From Sulfitobacter sp. SK012 (GTDB lineage Bacteria; Pseudomonadota; Alphaproteobacteria; Rhodobacterales; Rhodobacteraceae), in NCBI RefSeq assembly GCF_003352085.1, contig NZ_CP025804.1, positions 62,001-126,000 of the forward strand: 64,000 nt of DNA. Reading direction: 5' to 3'. A program made the position numbers and the translations under genes. A model generated the notes under the pieces. That model worked only from the letters and a program-made list of their open reading frames with translations, was not told where the DNA came from and searched no databases. How positions within the stretch are numbered: position 1 is the first letter of the stretch; each line of letters opens with the position of its first letter. Of the stretch, positions 47,246 to 55,837 are shown piece after piece.

Positions 47246-48508
47246 ATGAGTGAATTTCAGATCAGACGTTTAGGACAACATGGGGACGGCGTTGCCGATG
47301 GCCCTGTTTTTGCGCCTATGACCCTTCCCGGTGAGTTGGTTACAGGTGTGGTGCAGGGAAATACCCTGACCGACATCAAGATCGTGACACCGTCAGAGCA
47401 ACGCGTGGCAGCGCCTTGCCGGCATTTTAAATCCTGTGGTGGCTGTCAGGTGCAGCATGCTTCCGACCCGTTGGTGGCTGATTGGAAGACAGATGTCGTG
47501 CGTAACGCTTTGGCGGCCCATGGGCTTGAGGCTGAACTAAGACCGATCCTGACTTCGCCAGCACAATCACGTCGGCGGGCGACATTTGCTGCGCGACGCA
47601 CGAAAAAAGGCGCGATGGCTGGGTTCTATGGTCGCGGATCTGATGTGCTGGTTGAGGTGCCCGATTGTCAGTTGCTGTTGCCCGAAGTACTTGCAGGGCT
47701 TGAGGTTGCAAAGGCGCTGGCGATTATTGGCTCCAGCCGCAAGGCTACGCTGGCTGTGCAAATCACCACGACGCTGACCGGACTGGACGTGCAGGTCGCC
47801 GGAGGCAAGCCGCTGGACGGTCCTCTACAACAACACCTTGCTCAGTTTTGCGAGAACCAAGGCCTGTCGCGCTTGACGTGGGAAGATGAAGTGATTGCCA
47901 TGCGCGAGCCACCGCTGCACGGGTTTGGCCGCGCAATGGTTTCGCCACCACCGGGCGCGTTTTTGCAGGCAACGGCTCATGGCGAAGCGCAATTGCTGGC
48001 AGGGGTGCGTGAAGTGGTCGGGGATGCGGACCGCGTGGCTGACTTGTTTGCTGGCTGTGGAACTTTTGCCCTACCGCTGGCGGAAAACGCCGAAGTCCTC
48101 GCAGTTGAGAGTGAAGCGCAGATGATGGTAGCGCTCGATAAGGGTTGGCGGATGGCCAAGGGCCTCAAGTCGGTGACGCACGTTACGCGAGACCTTTATC
48201 GTCGCCCCCTATTACCTGATGAACTTGCCAAGATTGATGTCGCCGTTCTTGATCCGCCTCGTTCTGGAGCAGAGGCGCAAGTTGCCGAGCTCGCGCGATC
48301 GAATGTGGCACGGATCGCGTATGTCTCTTGTAACCCGGTCAGCTTTGCACGTGATGCGGCGTACTTGGTGGCGGAAGGTTATGAGCTTGAATGGGTGCAA
48401 CCCGTGGATCAATTCCGTTGGTCGTCTCATATCGAGTTGGTCGCATCGCTGCGCAAGAAACCGCAAACGGGCGTGCGTCAAAAAGTTGCGTGGACCAATC
48501 GAATCTGA
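47246..48508 (+). CDS. RNA m5U methyltransferase of the TrmA/RlmD family
   Basis: 420 residues. SAM-dependent 5-methyluridine methyltransferase. The N-terminal cysteines CRHFKSCGGCQVQH plus Cys in VPDCQL form the Fe-S site of RlmD/RumA types. SAM binding is VADLFAGCGTFALPLAENA; DPPRSGAEAQ and the catalytic Cys in YVSCNPVSFARD follow. The N-terminal TRAM domain is reduced (GHGVAD-like, GQHGDGVADG). 23S rRNA is the likely target, but which uridine cannot be told. Confidence 0.88.
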   Translation: MSEFQIRRLGQHGDGVADGPVFAPMTLPGELVTGVVQGNTLTDIKIVTPSEQRVAAPCRHFKSCGGCQVQHASDPLVADWKTDVVRNALAAHGLEAELRPILTSPAQSRRRATFAARRTKKGAMAGFYGRGSDVLVEVPDCQLLLPEVLAGLEVAKALAIIGSSRKATLAVQITTTLTGLDVQVAGGKPLDGPLQQHLAQFCENQGLSRLTWEDEVIAMREPPLHGFGRAMVSPPPGAFLQATAHGEAQLLAGVREVVGDADRVADLFAGCGTFALPLAENAEVLAVESEAQMMVALDKGWRMAKGLKSVTHVTRDLYRRPLLPDELAKIDVAVLDPPRSGAEAQVAELARSNVARIAYVSCNPVSFARDAAYLVAEGYELEWVQPVDQFRWSSHIELVASLRKKPQTGVRQKVAWTNRI

Positions 48509-48601
48509 CAATTTATCTTTGTAATAACGATTTTTTGATCTAATAATCTTACGCCGTGACGTAGAGTGAACAAAATAATCCGATCAGGATAGGGCGAGCA
48601 G

Positions 48602-49102
48602 ATGAAACGCAGGAACGTATTATTGGGTGGCGGCGCCGCAGTAACGCTTGGCGCTTGTGGGGCAAGTAGCAAATTCAAGCGCTATGACGGACCTGACGTG
48701 ACGGGCGTTGTCGTCCGAAAATCCAACCGTAAAATGTATTTAATGAACGAAAAGAGAGTGCTGGAAGAGTACAAAGTTAAGCTTGGGTTTGCGCCATACG
48801 GTCATAAACTGATCGAAGGTGACGGACGGACCCCCGAAGGCCTCTATACGATTAACCGGCGTAACCCGAACAGCAAGTTTCACCTATCTCTGGGTATCTC
48901 GTATCCCAACGAGGCAGACCGCGAGACAGCGGCGGCGCTTGGCAAAGAGCCGGGCGGGGACATTTTTATTCACGGGCAGAAATCACCGCTGCGTAAAGAC
49001 AAGGGTGATTGGACGTGGGGCTGCATTGCAGTCAGCAATAAACAGATCGAAAAAATCTATGCGATGGTTCAGGACGGCACGCCCATCTACATTCTTGCCT
49101 AA
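48602..49102 (+). CDS. Lipoprotein L,D-transpeptidase (YkuD domain)
   Basis: 166 residues. Lipobox LGAC with Cys19 after a short signal peptide that also begins MKRRN, so it is probably an anchored periplasmic lipoprotein. The YkuD catalytic domain (about 34-166) ends IFIHGQK (His124) ... GDWTWGCIAVSN (Cys141), the HxG-SxGChR-like active site in a TWGCIAVSN variant. It would crosslink peptidoglycan stems or attach protein to them. Convergent with the CAP lipoprotein. Confidence 0.87.
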   Translation: MKRRNVLLGGGAAVTLGACGASSKFKRYDGPDVTGVVVRKSNRKMYLMNEKRVLEEYKVKLGFAPYGHKLIEGDGRTPEGLYTINRRNPNSKFHLSLGISYPNEADRETAAALGKEPGGDIFIHGQKSPLRKDKGDWTWGCIAVSNKQIEKIYAMVQDGTPIYILA

Positions 49103-49123
49103 CGGCTGTGAGAGGACCTGGGC

Positions 49124-49633
49124 TTAGTTGCCCATCACCAGAGTCCACCAAATCTTGCCATTTCGTTCCTGATACCATGCGAAGCCAAGGTTGGTTGCTT
49201 TGTCGGACATGATGATCCGGCGCGTATCGGGCTGTTCCATCCAAGCGCCAAGGGTCTCTAGTTCGGTCTCATAGGTCTCGGAGATCACTTCGCCTATCAG
49301 GCGGCCATTATAACCAACACGTTGGACACGATCCACGGGCGACGATCCATCAGAGCCAAAGTGCCATGGGCGGTTTTGGTTCGACATGTCGCGAGAGTGC
49401 GTGGCCGCGGCTGCGGTAAGGCTGGAATTCAGTTCAACGGGGGTCAGACCTGATCCCTGGCGTAGGGCGTTAACCGAATCGAGCATGCGGAATTGGATTT
49501 TACTCTTGTCACCCGAGCTGATTCGGTAGGCTTTCGGCACGGGGCGTCCGTCCGCGCCAATCGTTGTGGTTTCAGGCACACATGCTGACAACACTAGGGC
49601 AAATGCCAGAAAAATTGAGATCAGACGGATCAT
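49124..49633 (-). CDS. CAP-domain (SCP/YkwD-like) lipoprotein
   Basis: 169 residues. Signal peptide with lipobox LSAC at Cys18. The CAP domain runs MLDSVNALRQGSGLTPVELNSSLTAAAATHSRDM, then GENI-like IGEVISETYETELETLGAWM and WWTLVMGN. CAP proteins of bacteria are secreted or envelope-bound, and their biochemical role is mostly unknown. It lies between two L,D-transpeptidases, which suggests a cell-wall role. Confidence 0.85.
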   Translation of the reverse strand: MIRLISIFLAFALVLSACVPETTTIGADGRPVPKAYRISSGDKSKIQFRMLDSVNALRQGSGLTPVELNSSLTAAAATHSRDMSNQNRPWHFGSDGSSPVDRVQRVGYNGRLIGEVISETYETELETLGAWMEQPDTRRIIMSDKATNLGFAWYQERNGKIWWTLVMGN

Positions 49634-49798
49634 GGCAAGGCTCCAAGCACTTTGTTGATTGATTTGCCATACAGGTTGAAGTGCGACAGATCAAACTCAC
49701 ATAGGTGTAAGATCGCTGCGTAACGCGGGTTTGATTTGATAACGTGGCTTTCGCGCCATATATGGGTGTGAATCGCTGTCAATTAGTGGAGGCATTTC

Positions 49799-50407
49799 AT
49801 GCCCAACTCAAAATTTAATACTCCGAGCCGTCGGAGCTTCCTTGCGGGCTCTGCTGCGGTGCTTGCCGCTCCTGCAATTGCGCAGACGGATAACGTAAAC
49901 AGCACCAATACGACGGAGAACGAACGCGATATCACCGAAGTGGTGCGCCGCAACGTATCAAGTTTTCGTACGTTGGATTGGCAGCCGTACTTTAGCAACA
50001 CACGTAATGGTGCCATTCTAGTCGATATCGACAGCCGCGCTGTACATTACTGGTCTGACGATCAAAGCGTCTATAAACTTTACCCTTCCAGTGTTCCTCT
50101 AACCCAAGAGTTGACGCGCCGCGGCCGTACTTCGGTAATCCGTAAGGTTGATGGCCCCAGCTGGAGCCCGACACCGTCTATGCTAAAGCGTAATCCTGAA
50201 TGGCCAAAGTTTATTGGCCCGGGTCCGGACAACCCCCTTGGCACCCACGCGCTTTATCTCAGCTGGACATACTACCGAATCCACGGCACCCACGACACGC
50301 GCAAGATTGGGCGGCGTTCGTCAAATGGTTGTATCGGCCTTTACAACGAGCATATTGCAGAGCTTTTCTCGATGACTAAGGTCGGAACACAAGTGTTGCT
50401 TATTTGA
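49799..50407 (+). CDS. Tat-exported L,D-transpeptidase (YkuD domain)
   Basis: 202 residues. Twin-arginine signal SRRSFLAGSAAVLAAPAIA (Arg11-Arg12) predicts folded export. The YkuD active site is YRIHGTHD (His162) ... RRSSNGCIGLYNEHI (Cys178), the canonical form. GGAGG lies before the ATG. It is divergent from the CAP gene across 165 bases. Confidence 0.88.
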   Translation: MPNSKFNTPSRRSFLAGSAAVLAAPAIAQTDNVNSTNTTENERDITEVVRRNVSSFRTLDWQPYFSNTRNGAILVDIDSRAVHYWSDDQSVYKLYPSSVPLTQELTRRGRTSVIRKVDGPSWSPTPSMLKRNPEWPKFIGPGPDNPLGTHALYLSWTYYRIHGTHDTRKIGRRSSNGCIGLYNEHIAELFSMTKVGTQVLLI

Positions 50408-50550
50408 CGACATCGTGCCTGTATCGCGGTTGCTTCTTTGAAACCTTATTTGCAATTTGTGCATTTAGCTGTTTAGAAAGTAGCCACGAGGTAAGTCTTA
50501 GGTGCGTTTGATGTTCGAGAAACATCGACGCCTTTTCTGGAGGTTATGTT

Positions 50551-50733
50551 ATGAAGAAACTCGTTCTCGCCGCTGCATTGACAGCTGGAGCTTCGACCGC
50601 ATTTGCAGGTTCAGTTGCAGATCCGATCATCGAAGCACCGGTCATCGTAGAAGAAGCTACAAGTTCGTCCTCGGGCGCTCTGATTCCACTGCTTTTGCTC
50701 GTGGTCGTTGCTGCAGCTATTGCTGCTGACTAA
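50551..50733 (+). CDS. Small exported protein with C-terminal hydrophobic segment
   Basis: 60 residues. A Sec signal peptide (MKKLVLAAALTAGASTAFA, cleavage before GS) is followed by a short acidic-aliphatic stretch (DPIIEAPVIVEEA), a Ser-rich hinge and a final hydrophobic helix (LIPLLLLVVVAAAIAAD). TGGAGGT sits upstream at good spacing and a very strong terminator follows, so it is likely a highly expressed single gene. No function recognised; small proteins like this occur beside hemH in related genomes, from memory only. Confidence 0.7.
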   Translation: MKKLVLAAALTAGASTAFAGSVADPIIEAPVIVEEATSSSSGALIPLLLLVVVAAAIAAD

Positions 50734-50751
50734 TTACAACTTCGGTTGTTG

Positions 50752-50783
50752 AAAAAAGGCGGTGCTTTGGCACCGCCTTTTTT
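50752..50783. terminator. Very strong bidirectional intrinsic terminator
   Basis: AAAAAAGGCGGTGC (50752-50765) and GCACCGCCTTTTTT (50770-50783) pair over 14 bases around a TTTG loop. A- and T-runs on both sides let it work for the small exported protein and for convergent hemH. Confidence 0.9.
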
Positions 50784-50808
50784 ATTGGCCGGTCAGCTTT
50801 AACGCCGG

Positions 50809-51861
50809 TTAAACGGGATCGATCCAGCCTGACAGATTATCCTCTATGACAGATGATAGCGCCGCAATGTGGGCGTCATCATCATTGAGGCATGGAATGT
50901 AGGTAAAAACCTCTCCTCCGGCCTCTTCAAAGCTTTCTTTTATTTCTTCATTAATTTCTTCGAGCGTCTCGATGCAATCGGCTGAAAAGGCAGGAGCGCA
51001 AACAGCAATGTTCTTTTTACCTGCTTCAGCAAGACGCGCGACTTCTTCGACAGTATAAGGCTGAAGCCAGTCTTCGGGTCCGAATTTTGACTGGAAAGTT
51101 GTCTTAATTTCTGTGTCGTCCCATCCCAATCGCTCCTTTAGCAGGCGTGTCGTTTTCTGGCATTGGCAGTGGTACGGGTCACCTTCCATCAAATAGCGGA
51201 TCGGGACGCCATGGTACGAGCAAACTAAGATGTCGGGTCGCGTTGATAACCCAGCGTAGCTGCGCTCAATCGACTGCGCGAGAGCGTCGATATAGTCGGG
51301 CCTATCAAAATATGGTTGAACAGTGCGGCTTGCAGGTTGCCATTTTTCCTTGGCCAGCGCCGCAAAGAATGCATCATTGGCGGTTGCAGACGTGGCACCT
51401 GCGTATTGCGGATAAAGTGGGAAAAACAAGATTTTATCGCATCCAGCTTTGACCATATTTTTAACGCGCGACTTGGTTGATGGGTTGCCATAGCGCATGC
51501 AGAAATCAACCATAACGTCTGAGCCGTAGCGCTCTTTCATGCTCTGTTCGATCTTGGCGGTCTGCGCCTTGGTAATTGTCAGTAAGGGGCTTTCGCCTGC
51601 TTCTTCATTCCAGATCGATTTATAGGCCGCACCGCTGGTGAAGGGTCGTTTGGTCAGGATCACAAGCTGCAAAAGAGGCTGCCAAAGCCACGGGCTGTAG
51701 TCGATCACGCGTCTATCAGACAAGAACTCACCTAGGTAACGGCGCATTGACCAGTAGTCATAATTTTCTGGAGTACCTAAATTGGCCAACAAAACGCCAA
51801 TTTTGGGCTTTGGTAGGGCAGGATGATCCGGCGCGGCATGTGTCGGGCGTGTATCGGTCAT
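50809..51861 (-). CDS. hemH: Ferrochelatase
   Basis: 350 residues. Inserts Fe2+ into protoporphyrin IX, the last step of protoheme synthesis. KIGVLLANLGTPENYDYWSMRRYL, the active-site His in VCSYHGVPIRYLMEGDPYHCQ, FQSKFGPEDWLQPYT and the catalytic Glu in DCIETLEEINEE are present. AGGAAAC precedes the ATG. Together with hemJ near oriC the window holds the last two heme steps. Confidence 0.96.
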   Translation of the reverse strand: MTDTRPTHAAPDHPALPKPKIGVLLANLGTPENYDYWSMRRYLGEFLSDRRVIDYSPWLWQPLLQLVILTKRPFTSGAAYKSIWNEEAGESPLLTITKAQTAKIEQSMKERYGSDVMVDFCMRYGNPSTKSRVKNMVKAGCDKILFFPLYPQYAGATSATANDAFFAALAKEKWQPASRTVQPYFDRPDYIDALAQSIERSYAGLSTRPDILVCSYHGVPIRYLMEGDPYHCQCQKTTRLLKERLGWDDTEIKTTFQSKFGPEDWLQPYTVEEVARLAEAGKKNIAVCAPAFSADCIETLEEINEEIKESFEEAGGEVFTYIPCLNDDDAHIAALSSVIEDNLSGWIDPV

Positions 51862-51915
51862 GGACGTTTCCTGATGTGGGCTATCTTGGCTGAAATAGAT
51901 GGATTTATGCCGACG

Positions 51916-52728
51916 TCAATCATGCAAGGGTTGCTCATTTGTCGCGAGCGCATCGGCAAGCCGCTTTTGCGCGGAGCCGGGGCGCAGGGGCTTTGGTTGA
52001 TTATCCGAGGGGGCCCAACCTGTAAGCAGGTGCAGATCGAAGGTTGCGGTAATCCTGTCTTCGGGAGTTGAAAAGTACTTTTCATAAAGCATGTCGGCGT
52101 GCTGAATTACTGCACGGCGCGTTGGTTTACGCAGGCGGCGTGCAAGGGCGTTTGTTTCTCCCATGGCACGCAAGTCGCGCATCAGGTGCCAGATATCGCG
52201 GTATTCAACCTTCAGGGTCACGCTATCCGCGACGGGGAGGGCAAACCCAGCGCGCTGCAAAAGGCCACCCAGATCGCGCAATTCAGCCATTGGGGCCACA
52301 CGCGGTGACAAACCGCCAGTGATCGCGATCTCGGCTTCGCTGAGGCATTGGCGCAGTTCGACCAGCGTTTGCCCGCCAAAACAGGCTCCAAGGAACAGGC
52401 CATCAGGGCGCAAGGCGCGGCGGCATTGGATCAACTGCCCAACAGGATCATTTGCCCAATGAAGCGCCATCATGTGCAACACCAAATCGTGAGCCGCTAG
52501 TTCAAGCGGTAAAGTATCGGTGTCCGGCACCATAAGCGCGTTGGGAAATACCGTTCCCCAGATTTGTGGGAAACCACTCACCACACCCGCAGATGTAAAC
52601 GGTCTGTTAACCATCCCTAGGCGATCCTGCACTTCCTCAGCGGCAGCATCATGCAAGAACATTGCGGCAGGTACAGCGCGGGCACGGTTAAGGGCCAATG
52701 CGCGGGGGTCTGTAAGTTGGTTGGACAT
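51916..52728 (-). CDS. SAM-dependent methyltransferase, BioC/NDUFAF5-like
   Basis: 270 residues. Class I methyltransferase fold with a degenerate SAM motif and the LHMMALHWANDPVGQL and ALRPDGLFLGACFGG segments typical of the alphaproteobacterial relatives of mitochondrial NDUFAF5 (complex I assembly hydroxylase). Biotin-pathway BioC is less likely as no bio genes are near. Start at 52728 (MSNQLTDPRALALNRARA) fits; the upstream frame overlaps comF. Only 14 bases separate it from divergent comF. Confidence 0.78.
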   Translation of the reverse strand: MSNQLTDPRALALNRARAVPAAMFLHDAAAEEVQDRLGMVNRPFTSAGVVSGFPQIWGTVFPNALMVPDTDTLPLELAAHDLVLHMMALHWANDPVGQLIQCRRALRPDGLFLGACFGGQTLVELRQCLSEAEIAITGGLSPRVAPMAELRDLGGLLQRAGFALPVADSVTLKVEYRDIWHLMRDLRAMGETNALARRLRKPTRRAVIQHADMLYEKYFSTPEDRITATFDLHLLTGWAPSDNQPKPLRPGSAQKRLADALATNEQPLHD

Positions 52729-52742
52729 GAAAGGATAATAGA

Positions 52743-53474
52743 TTGGCGTGGTCCGGACTTCAAACGGCCCTTTCGATGATTTACCCGGCCCGGTGTCTGA
52801 CCTGCGGTAAGACGGTGGATACTGACTTTGGTCTTTGCGGTTCGTGTTGGCGGGATACGTCTTTTGTTGGGGGGACCATTTGTGACGGCTGCGGCATTCA
52901 ATTGCTGGGCGTTGAAAACAATGAGCTGGTCCGGTGTGATGCGTGCATGGCAGAGCCACCCCCATGGAAACAAGGTCGCTCAGCGCTGATTTACCGCGAT
53001 ACGGGCCGCAAGCTTGTGCTGGCCCTCAAGCATGGTGACCGGCAAGAGATCGCAAAGCCTGCCGCTCTTTGGATGGCGAACGCCGCGCGCGGGATAATGA
53101 GAGATGACATGATCATTTTACCCATTCCTCTGCACTGGCTGCGCCTGCTCAAGCGGCGCTACAATCAATCAGCGCTATTGGCCAAGGCTTTGTCCGGACA
53201 ATCAGGCCTGCCATGGAATCCCGATCTGTTGTTGCGCTCCCAACAAACGCAGTCGTTGGGCGGCTTGGGACGCGCCGCGCGATATCAAACGCTTGAGAAT
53301 GCCATCACTGTCAGCCCAGGAAAGCGGCACCGCATCGTAGGTCGCCCGGTTCTATTGATTGATGATGTAATGACCACTGGGGCCACTCTGGGCGCAGCGA
53401 CACGGGCGTGTTTAGACGCAGGTTCAGGCCCCGTGCGCGTGTTGACCCTAGCAAGAGCTGCTAAAGATACCTAA
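52743..53474 (+). CDS. comF: ComF-family amidophosphoribosyltransferase-like protein
   Basis: 243 residues. The N-terminal zinc-ribbon part has CLTCGKTV, LCGSCW, CDGCG and CDACM. The C-terminal phosphoribosyltransferase domain has PIPLHWLRLLKRRYNQSALLA and the PRPP loop VLLIDDVMTTGATL. ComF is required for natural transformation in several bacteria, with an unclear step. Start is TTG at 52743 with AAGGA seven bases upstream; an internal ATG at 52776 lacks a Shine-Dalgarno and would still keep the cysteines. Confidence 0.9.
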   Translation: MAWSGLQTALSMIYPARCLTCGKTVDTDFGLCGSCWRDTSFVGGTICDGCGIQLLGVENNELVRCDACMAEPPPWKQGRSALIYRDTGRKLVLALKHGDRQEIAKPAALWMANAARGIMRDDMIILPIPLHWLRLLKRRYNQSALLAKALSGQSGLPWNPDLLLRSQQTQSLGGLGRAARYQTLENAITVSPGKRHRIVGRPVLLIDDVMTTGATLGAATRACLDAGSGPVRVLTLARAAKDT

Positions 53475-53514
53475 ATCACCTGAAACGGCTTTGTTGAATA
53501 AGGGGCTTTGGGCC

Positions 53515-53772
53515 ATGAAATCTGTTGAAATCTATACTTCACCGCTTTGCGGTTTTTGCCAAGCTGCCAAAAGGTTGCTTAACCAGAAGGGCATAAGCTT
53601 TTCTGAAATCAATGTGCTTGCTGACCCTGCGCGCAAGCCCGAGATGATCAAACGCGCCAATGGAGGCCGTACTGTTCCCCAGATTTTTGTGGGCGAAACC
53701 CATGTTGGTGGATGCGATGATCTCTTTGCCTTGGAGCAGGCGGGTAAGCTCGATACTTTGCTTGCGGCCTGA
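53515..53772 (+). CDS. grxC: Glutaredoxin 3
   Basis: 85 residues. Glutathione-dependent dithiol oxidoreductase. Active site SPLCGFCQAAKRLL differs from the CPYC of E. coli Grx3 but keeps both cysteines; the GSH-binding TVPQIFVGETHVGGCDDL is intact. The TGA shares its A with the next ATG (TGATG). Confidence 0.93.
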   Translation: MKSVEIYTSPLCGFCQAAKRLLNQKGISFSEINVLADPARKPEMIKRANGGRTVPQIFVGETHVGGCDDLFALEQAGKLDTLLAA

Positions 53773-54602
53773 TGAAGACAGCGCTTGTCCAGCTTAGCGT
53801 TAGCGATGATCCGGCGGCGAACCTGCCGATCACATTGGCGCATATTGAAAACGCGGCATCTCAGGGTGCCGCGTTCGTCCTGTTGCCCGAAGTAGCGAAT
53901 TGCATTTCTACCAGCCGTCGGCATCAGCAAGAAGTTTTGCAAAGCGAAGAAGACGATATCACGCTGGCCGCGCTGCGAGGTGCTGCCGCGAATCACAGCA
54001 TCTGGCTTTTGATCGGGTCCCTTGCGCTCAAGACTGAGGATCCTGATGGCCGTTTTGCAAACCGGTCTTTCCTGATTGATCCAGAGGGTCAGATCGCGGC
54101 GCGCTATGATAAGATCCACATGTTCGATGTGCAGATTAATGAGACCGAAACGTTCCGCGAATCGAGTAGTTACCGCCCAGGCACACAGGCGGTTGTGGCA
54201 AAAACACCCTTTGCCAATATCGGAATGTCAGTATGTTACGATGTTCGCTTCCCGGAGCTTTACCAAAAACTAGTGGGAGCGGGTGCTCAGATCATTACCG
54301 TTCCAGCAGCTTTTTCGCCCGTTACAGGTGCTGCGCATTGGCATAGCCTGTTGCGCGCCCGCGCGATCGAGACGGGGTGCTATGTCCTTGCGCCTGCACA
54401 AACGGGAGAGCACGCGAGCGCCCTCCATAAGACGCGTCATACATACGGTCACGCGCTGGCAGTCTCTCCTTGGGGAGAGGTATTGATTGACGCAGAATGC
54501 GAAGAAGGCATTTACATGTTTGATCTCGACATGGAACATGTTTCAAATGCGCGGGCTAAGGTGCCCAGTCTGAAACACAAGCGAGAATTCAAAGGTCCGT
54601 GA
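53772..54602 (+). CDS. Carbon-nitrogen hydrolase of the nitrilase superfamily (Nit-like)
   Basis: 276 residues with the catalytic triad Glu40 (LLPEV), Lys114 (YDKIHMFDV) and Cys155 (SVCYDVRFPELY). The DVRFPELY context and length match the Nit1/NitFhit branch, whose members deaminate oxidised glutathione (deaminated-GSH amidase); adjacency to grxC fits. Exact substrate is inferred. It overlaps grxC and directly abuts the MarR gene. Confidence 0.88.
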   Translation: MKTALVQLSVSDDPAANLPITLAHIENAASQGAAFVLLPEVANCISTSRRHQQEVLQSEEDDITLAALRGAAANHSIWLLIGSLALKTEDPDGRFANRSFLIDPEGQIAARYDKIHMFDVQINETETFRESSSYRPGTQAVVAKTPFANIGMSVCYDVRFPELYQKLVGAGAQIITVPAAFSPVTGAAHWHSLLRARAIETGCYVLAPAQTGEHASALHKTRHTYGHALAVSPWGEVLIDAECEEGIYMFDLDMEHVSNARAKVPSLKHKREFKGP

Positions 54603-55037
54603 ATGGGTGACGACAGCAATACTCTGGCCATCATGCTCTTTAGTGAAGTGCTTGCGGCAGATCAGATGCTGCGCAGTCGGCTGTCAAAAGTTCTGCCAAA
54701 AGGCATGGAAATTTCGCATTTCTCTGTCTTGAATCACCTTGCTTGGCGCGAAGGCGAGCGCAGTCCGGCGCAATTGGCCGAGACCTTTCATGTGACGCGT
54801 GGCGCAATGACCAACACCCTGACCAAGCTGGAATGGGCGGGCTATGTCCATGTACGCCCCGATTGGGATGATGCGCGCCGCAAGATGGTGTCGATCAGCC
54901 CGTCAGGCCGTTTGGCACGTGACACAGCAATCACGGCGCTGACCCCGATGATCAATCAGGTTGTGGATCAACTGGGCGACGAAAAGGTTCGCGCAACGCT
55001 GCCGATCCTTCGCGAATTGCGTAAGCAGCTAATCTGA
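54603..55037 (+). CDS. MarR-family transcriptional regulator
   Basis: 144 residues. Winged-helix dimer fold: ISHFSVLNHLAWREGERSPAQLAETFHVTRGAMTNTLTKLEWAGYVHVRPDWDDARRKMV includes the recognition helix and the DxRxK wing. It starts right after the nitrilase stop, so grxC-nit-marR look like one unit; it may regulate a thiol or oxidative response. Ligand unknown. Confidence 0.88.
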   Translation: MGDDSNTLAIMLFSEVLAADQMLRSRLSKVLPKGMEISHFSVLNHLAWREGERSPAQLAETFHVTRGAMTNTLTKLEWAGYVHVRPDWDDARRKMVSISPSGRLARDTAITALTPMINQVVDQLGDEKVRATLPILRELRKQLI

Positions 55038-55041
55038 CGTT

Positions 55042-55788
55042 TTAGGCGGGCTTTAGGCTCGCCGTCACATAGTTCACGCTTAAATCTCTGTCTGACAAAC
55101 TCCAAGACCACCCTAGCGGATTGAAAACGAAGCCCTTGCGGTCGACGGGATTTAGTCCGGCCTGTTTGAGCAGTTCAAACAGTTCATCGGGCGTGATAAA
55201 CTTGGACCACTCATGAGTGCCTTTAGGCAGCCAGCGCATCACATGCTCAGCGCCGATAATCGCCATGACATAGGATTTGGGATTTCGGTTTAGGGTCGAA
55301 CACAGATGCAGCCCGCCGGGTTTCAACAGTTGACGGCACGCGATCAGATAATCGATCGGGGACGCAACGTGTTCGACCACTTCCATATTTAGAATGACGT
55401 CAAATTGCTCACCAGCATCGGCCATGGCTTCGGCAGTGGTGTGACGATAATCGATTTCGAGCCCTGATTTTTCGGCATGCACTTGTGCGACTGGGATATT
55501 TCGCTCTGCTGCATCTGCCCCTACAACCTCAGCGCCAAGTCGCGCCATCGGCTCTGACAGCAGTCCACCGCCGCAACCGATATCGAGAATACGCAGGCCA
55601 GCAAGAGGTTTTGCTGATTTCAGGTCGCGGTCGAATTCGCCGGCGATTTGGCTGGTGATGTAATCCAACCGGCAGGGATTGAGCATATGGAGAGGCTTGA
55701 ACTTGCCATTGGGGTCCCACCACTCTGCGGCCATGGCTTCGAATTTGGCGATCTCTGCGGGGTCAACGGTGGTTTGAGGCGCTTGCAT
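55042..55788 (-). CDS. ubiG: UbiG, ubiquinone biosynthesis O-methyltransferase
   Basis: 248 residues. Does both O-methylations of ubiquinone synthesis. [29 protein letters not shown] and the SAM motif [25 protein letters not shown] are diagnostic, as is [11 protein letters not shown] at 55788 ([10 protein letters not shown]) has GGAG upstream; 55800 adds four residues. Divergent from the proline iminopeptidase. Confidence 0.94.
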   Translation of the reverse strand: MQAPQTTVDPAEIAKFEAMAAEWWDPNGKFKPLHMLNPCRLDYITSQIAGEFDRDLKSAKPLAGLRILDIGCGGGLLSEPMARLGAEVVGADAAERNIPVAQVHAEKSGLEIDYRHTTAEAMADAGEQFDVILNMEVVEHVASPIDYLIACRQLLKPGGLHLCSTLNRNPKSYVMAIIGAEHVMRWLPKGTHEWSKFITPDELFELLKQAGLNPVDRKGFVFNPLGWSWSLSDRDLSVNYVTASLKPA

Positions 55789-55837
55789 TCTGTTCTCCAT
55801 ATGCTCATTTGTTCGATACGTGATATATAGGGCGGTA

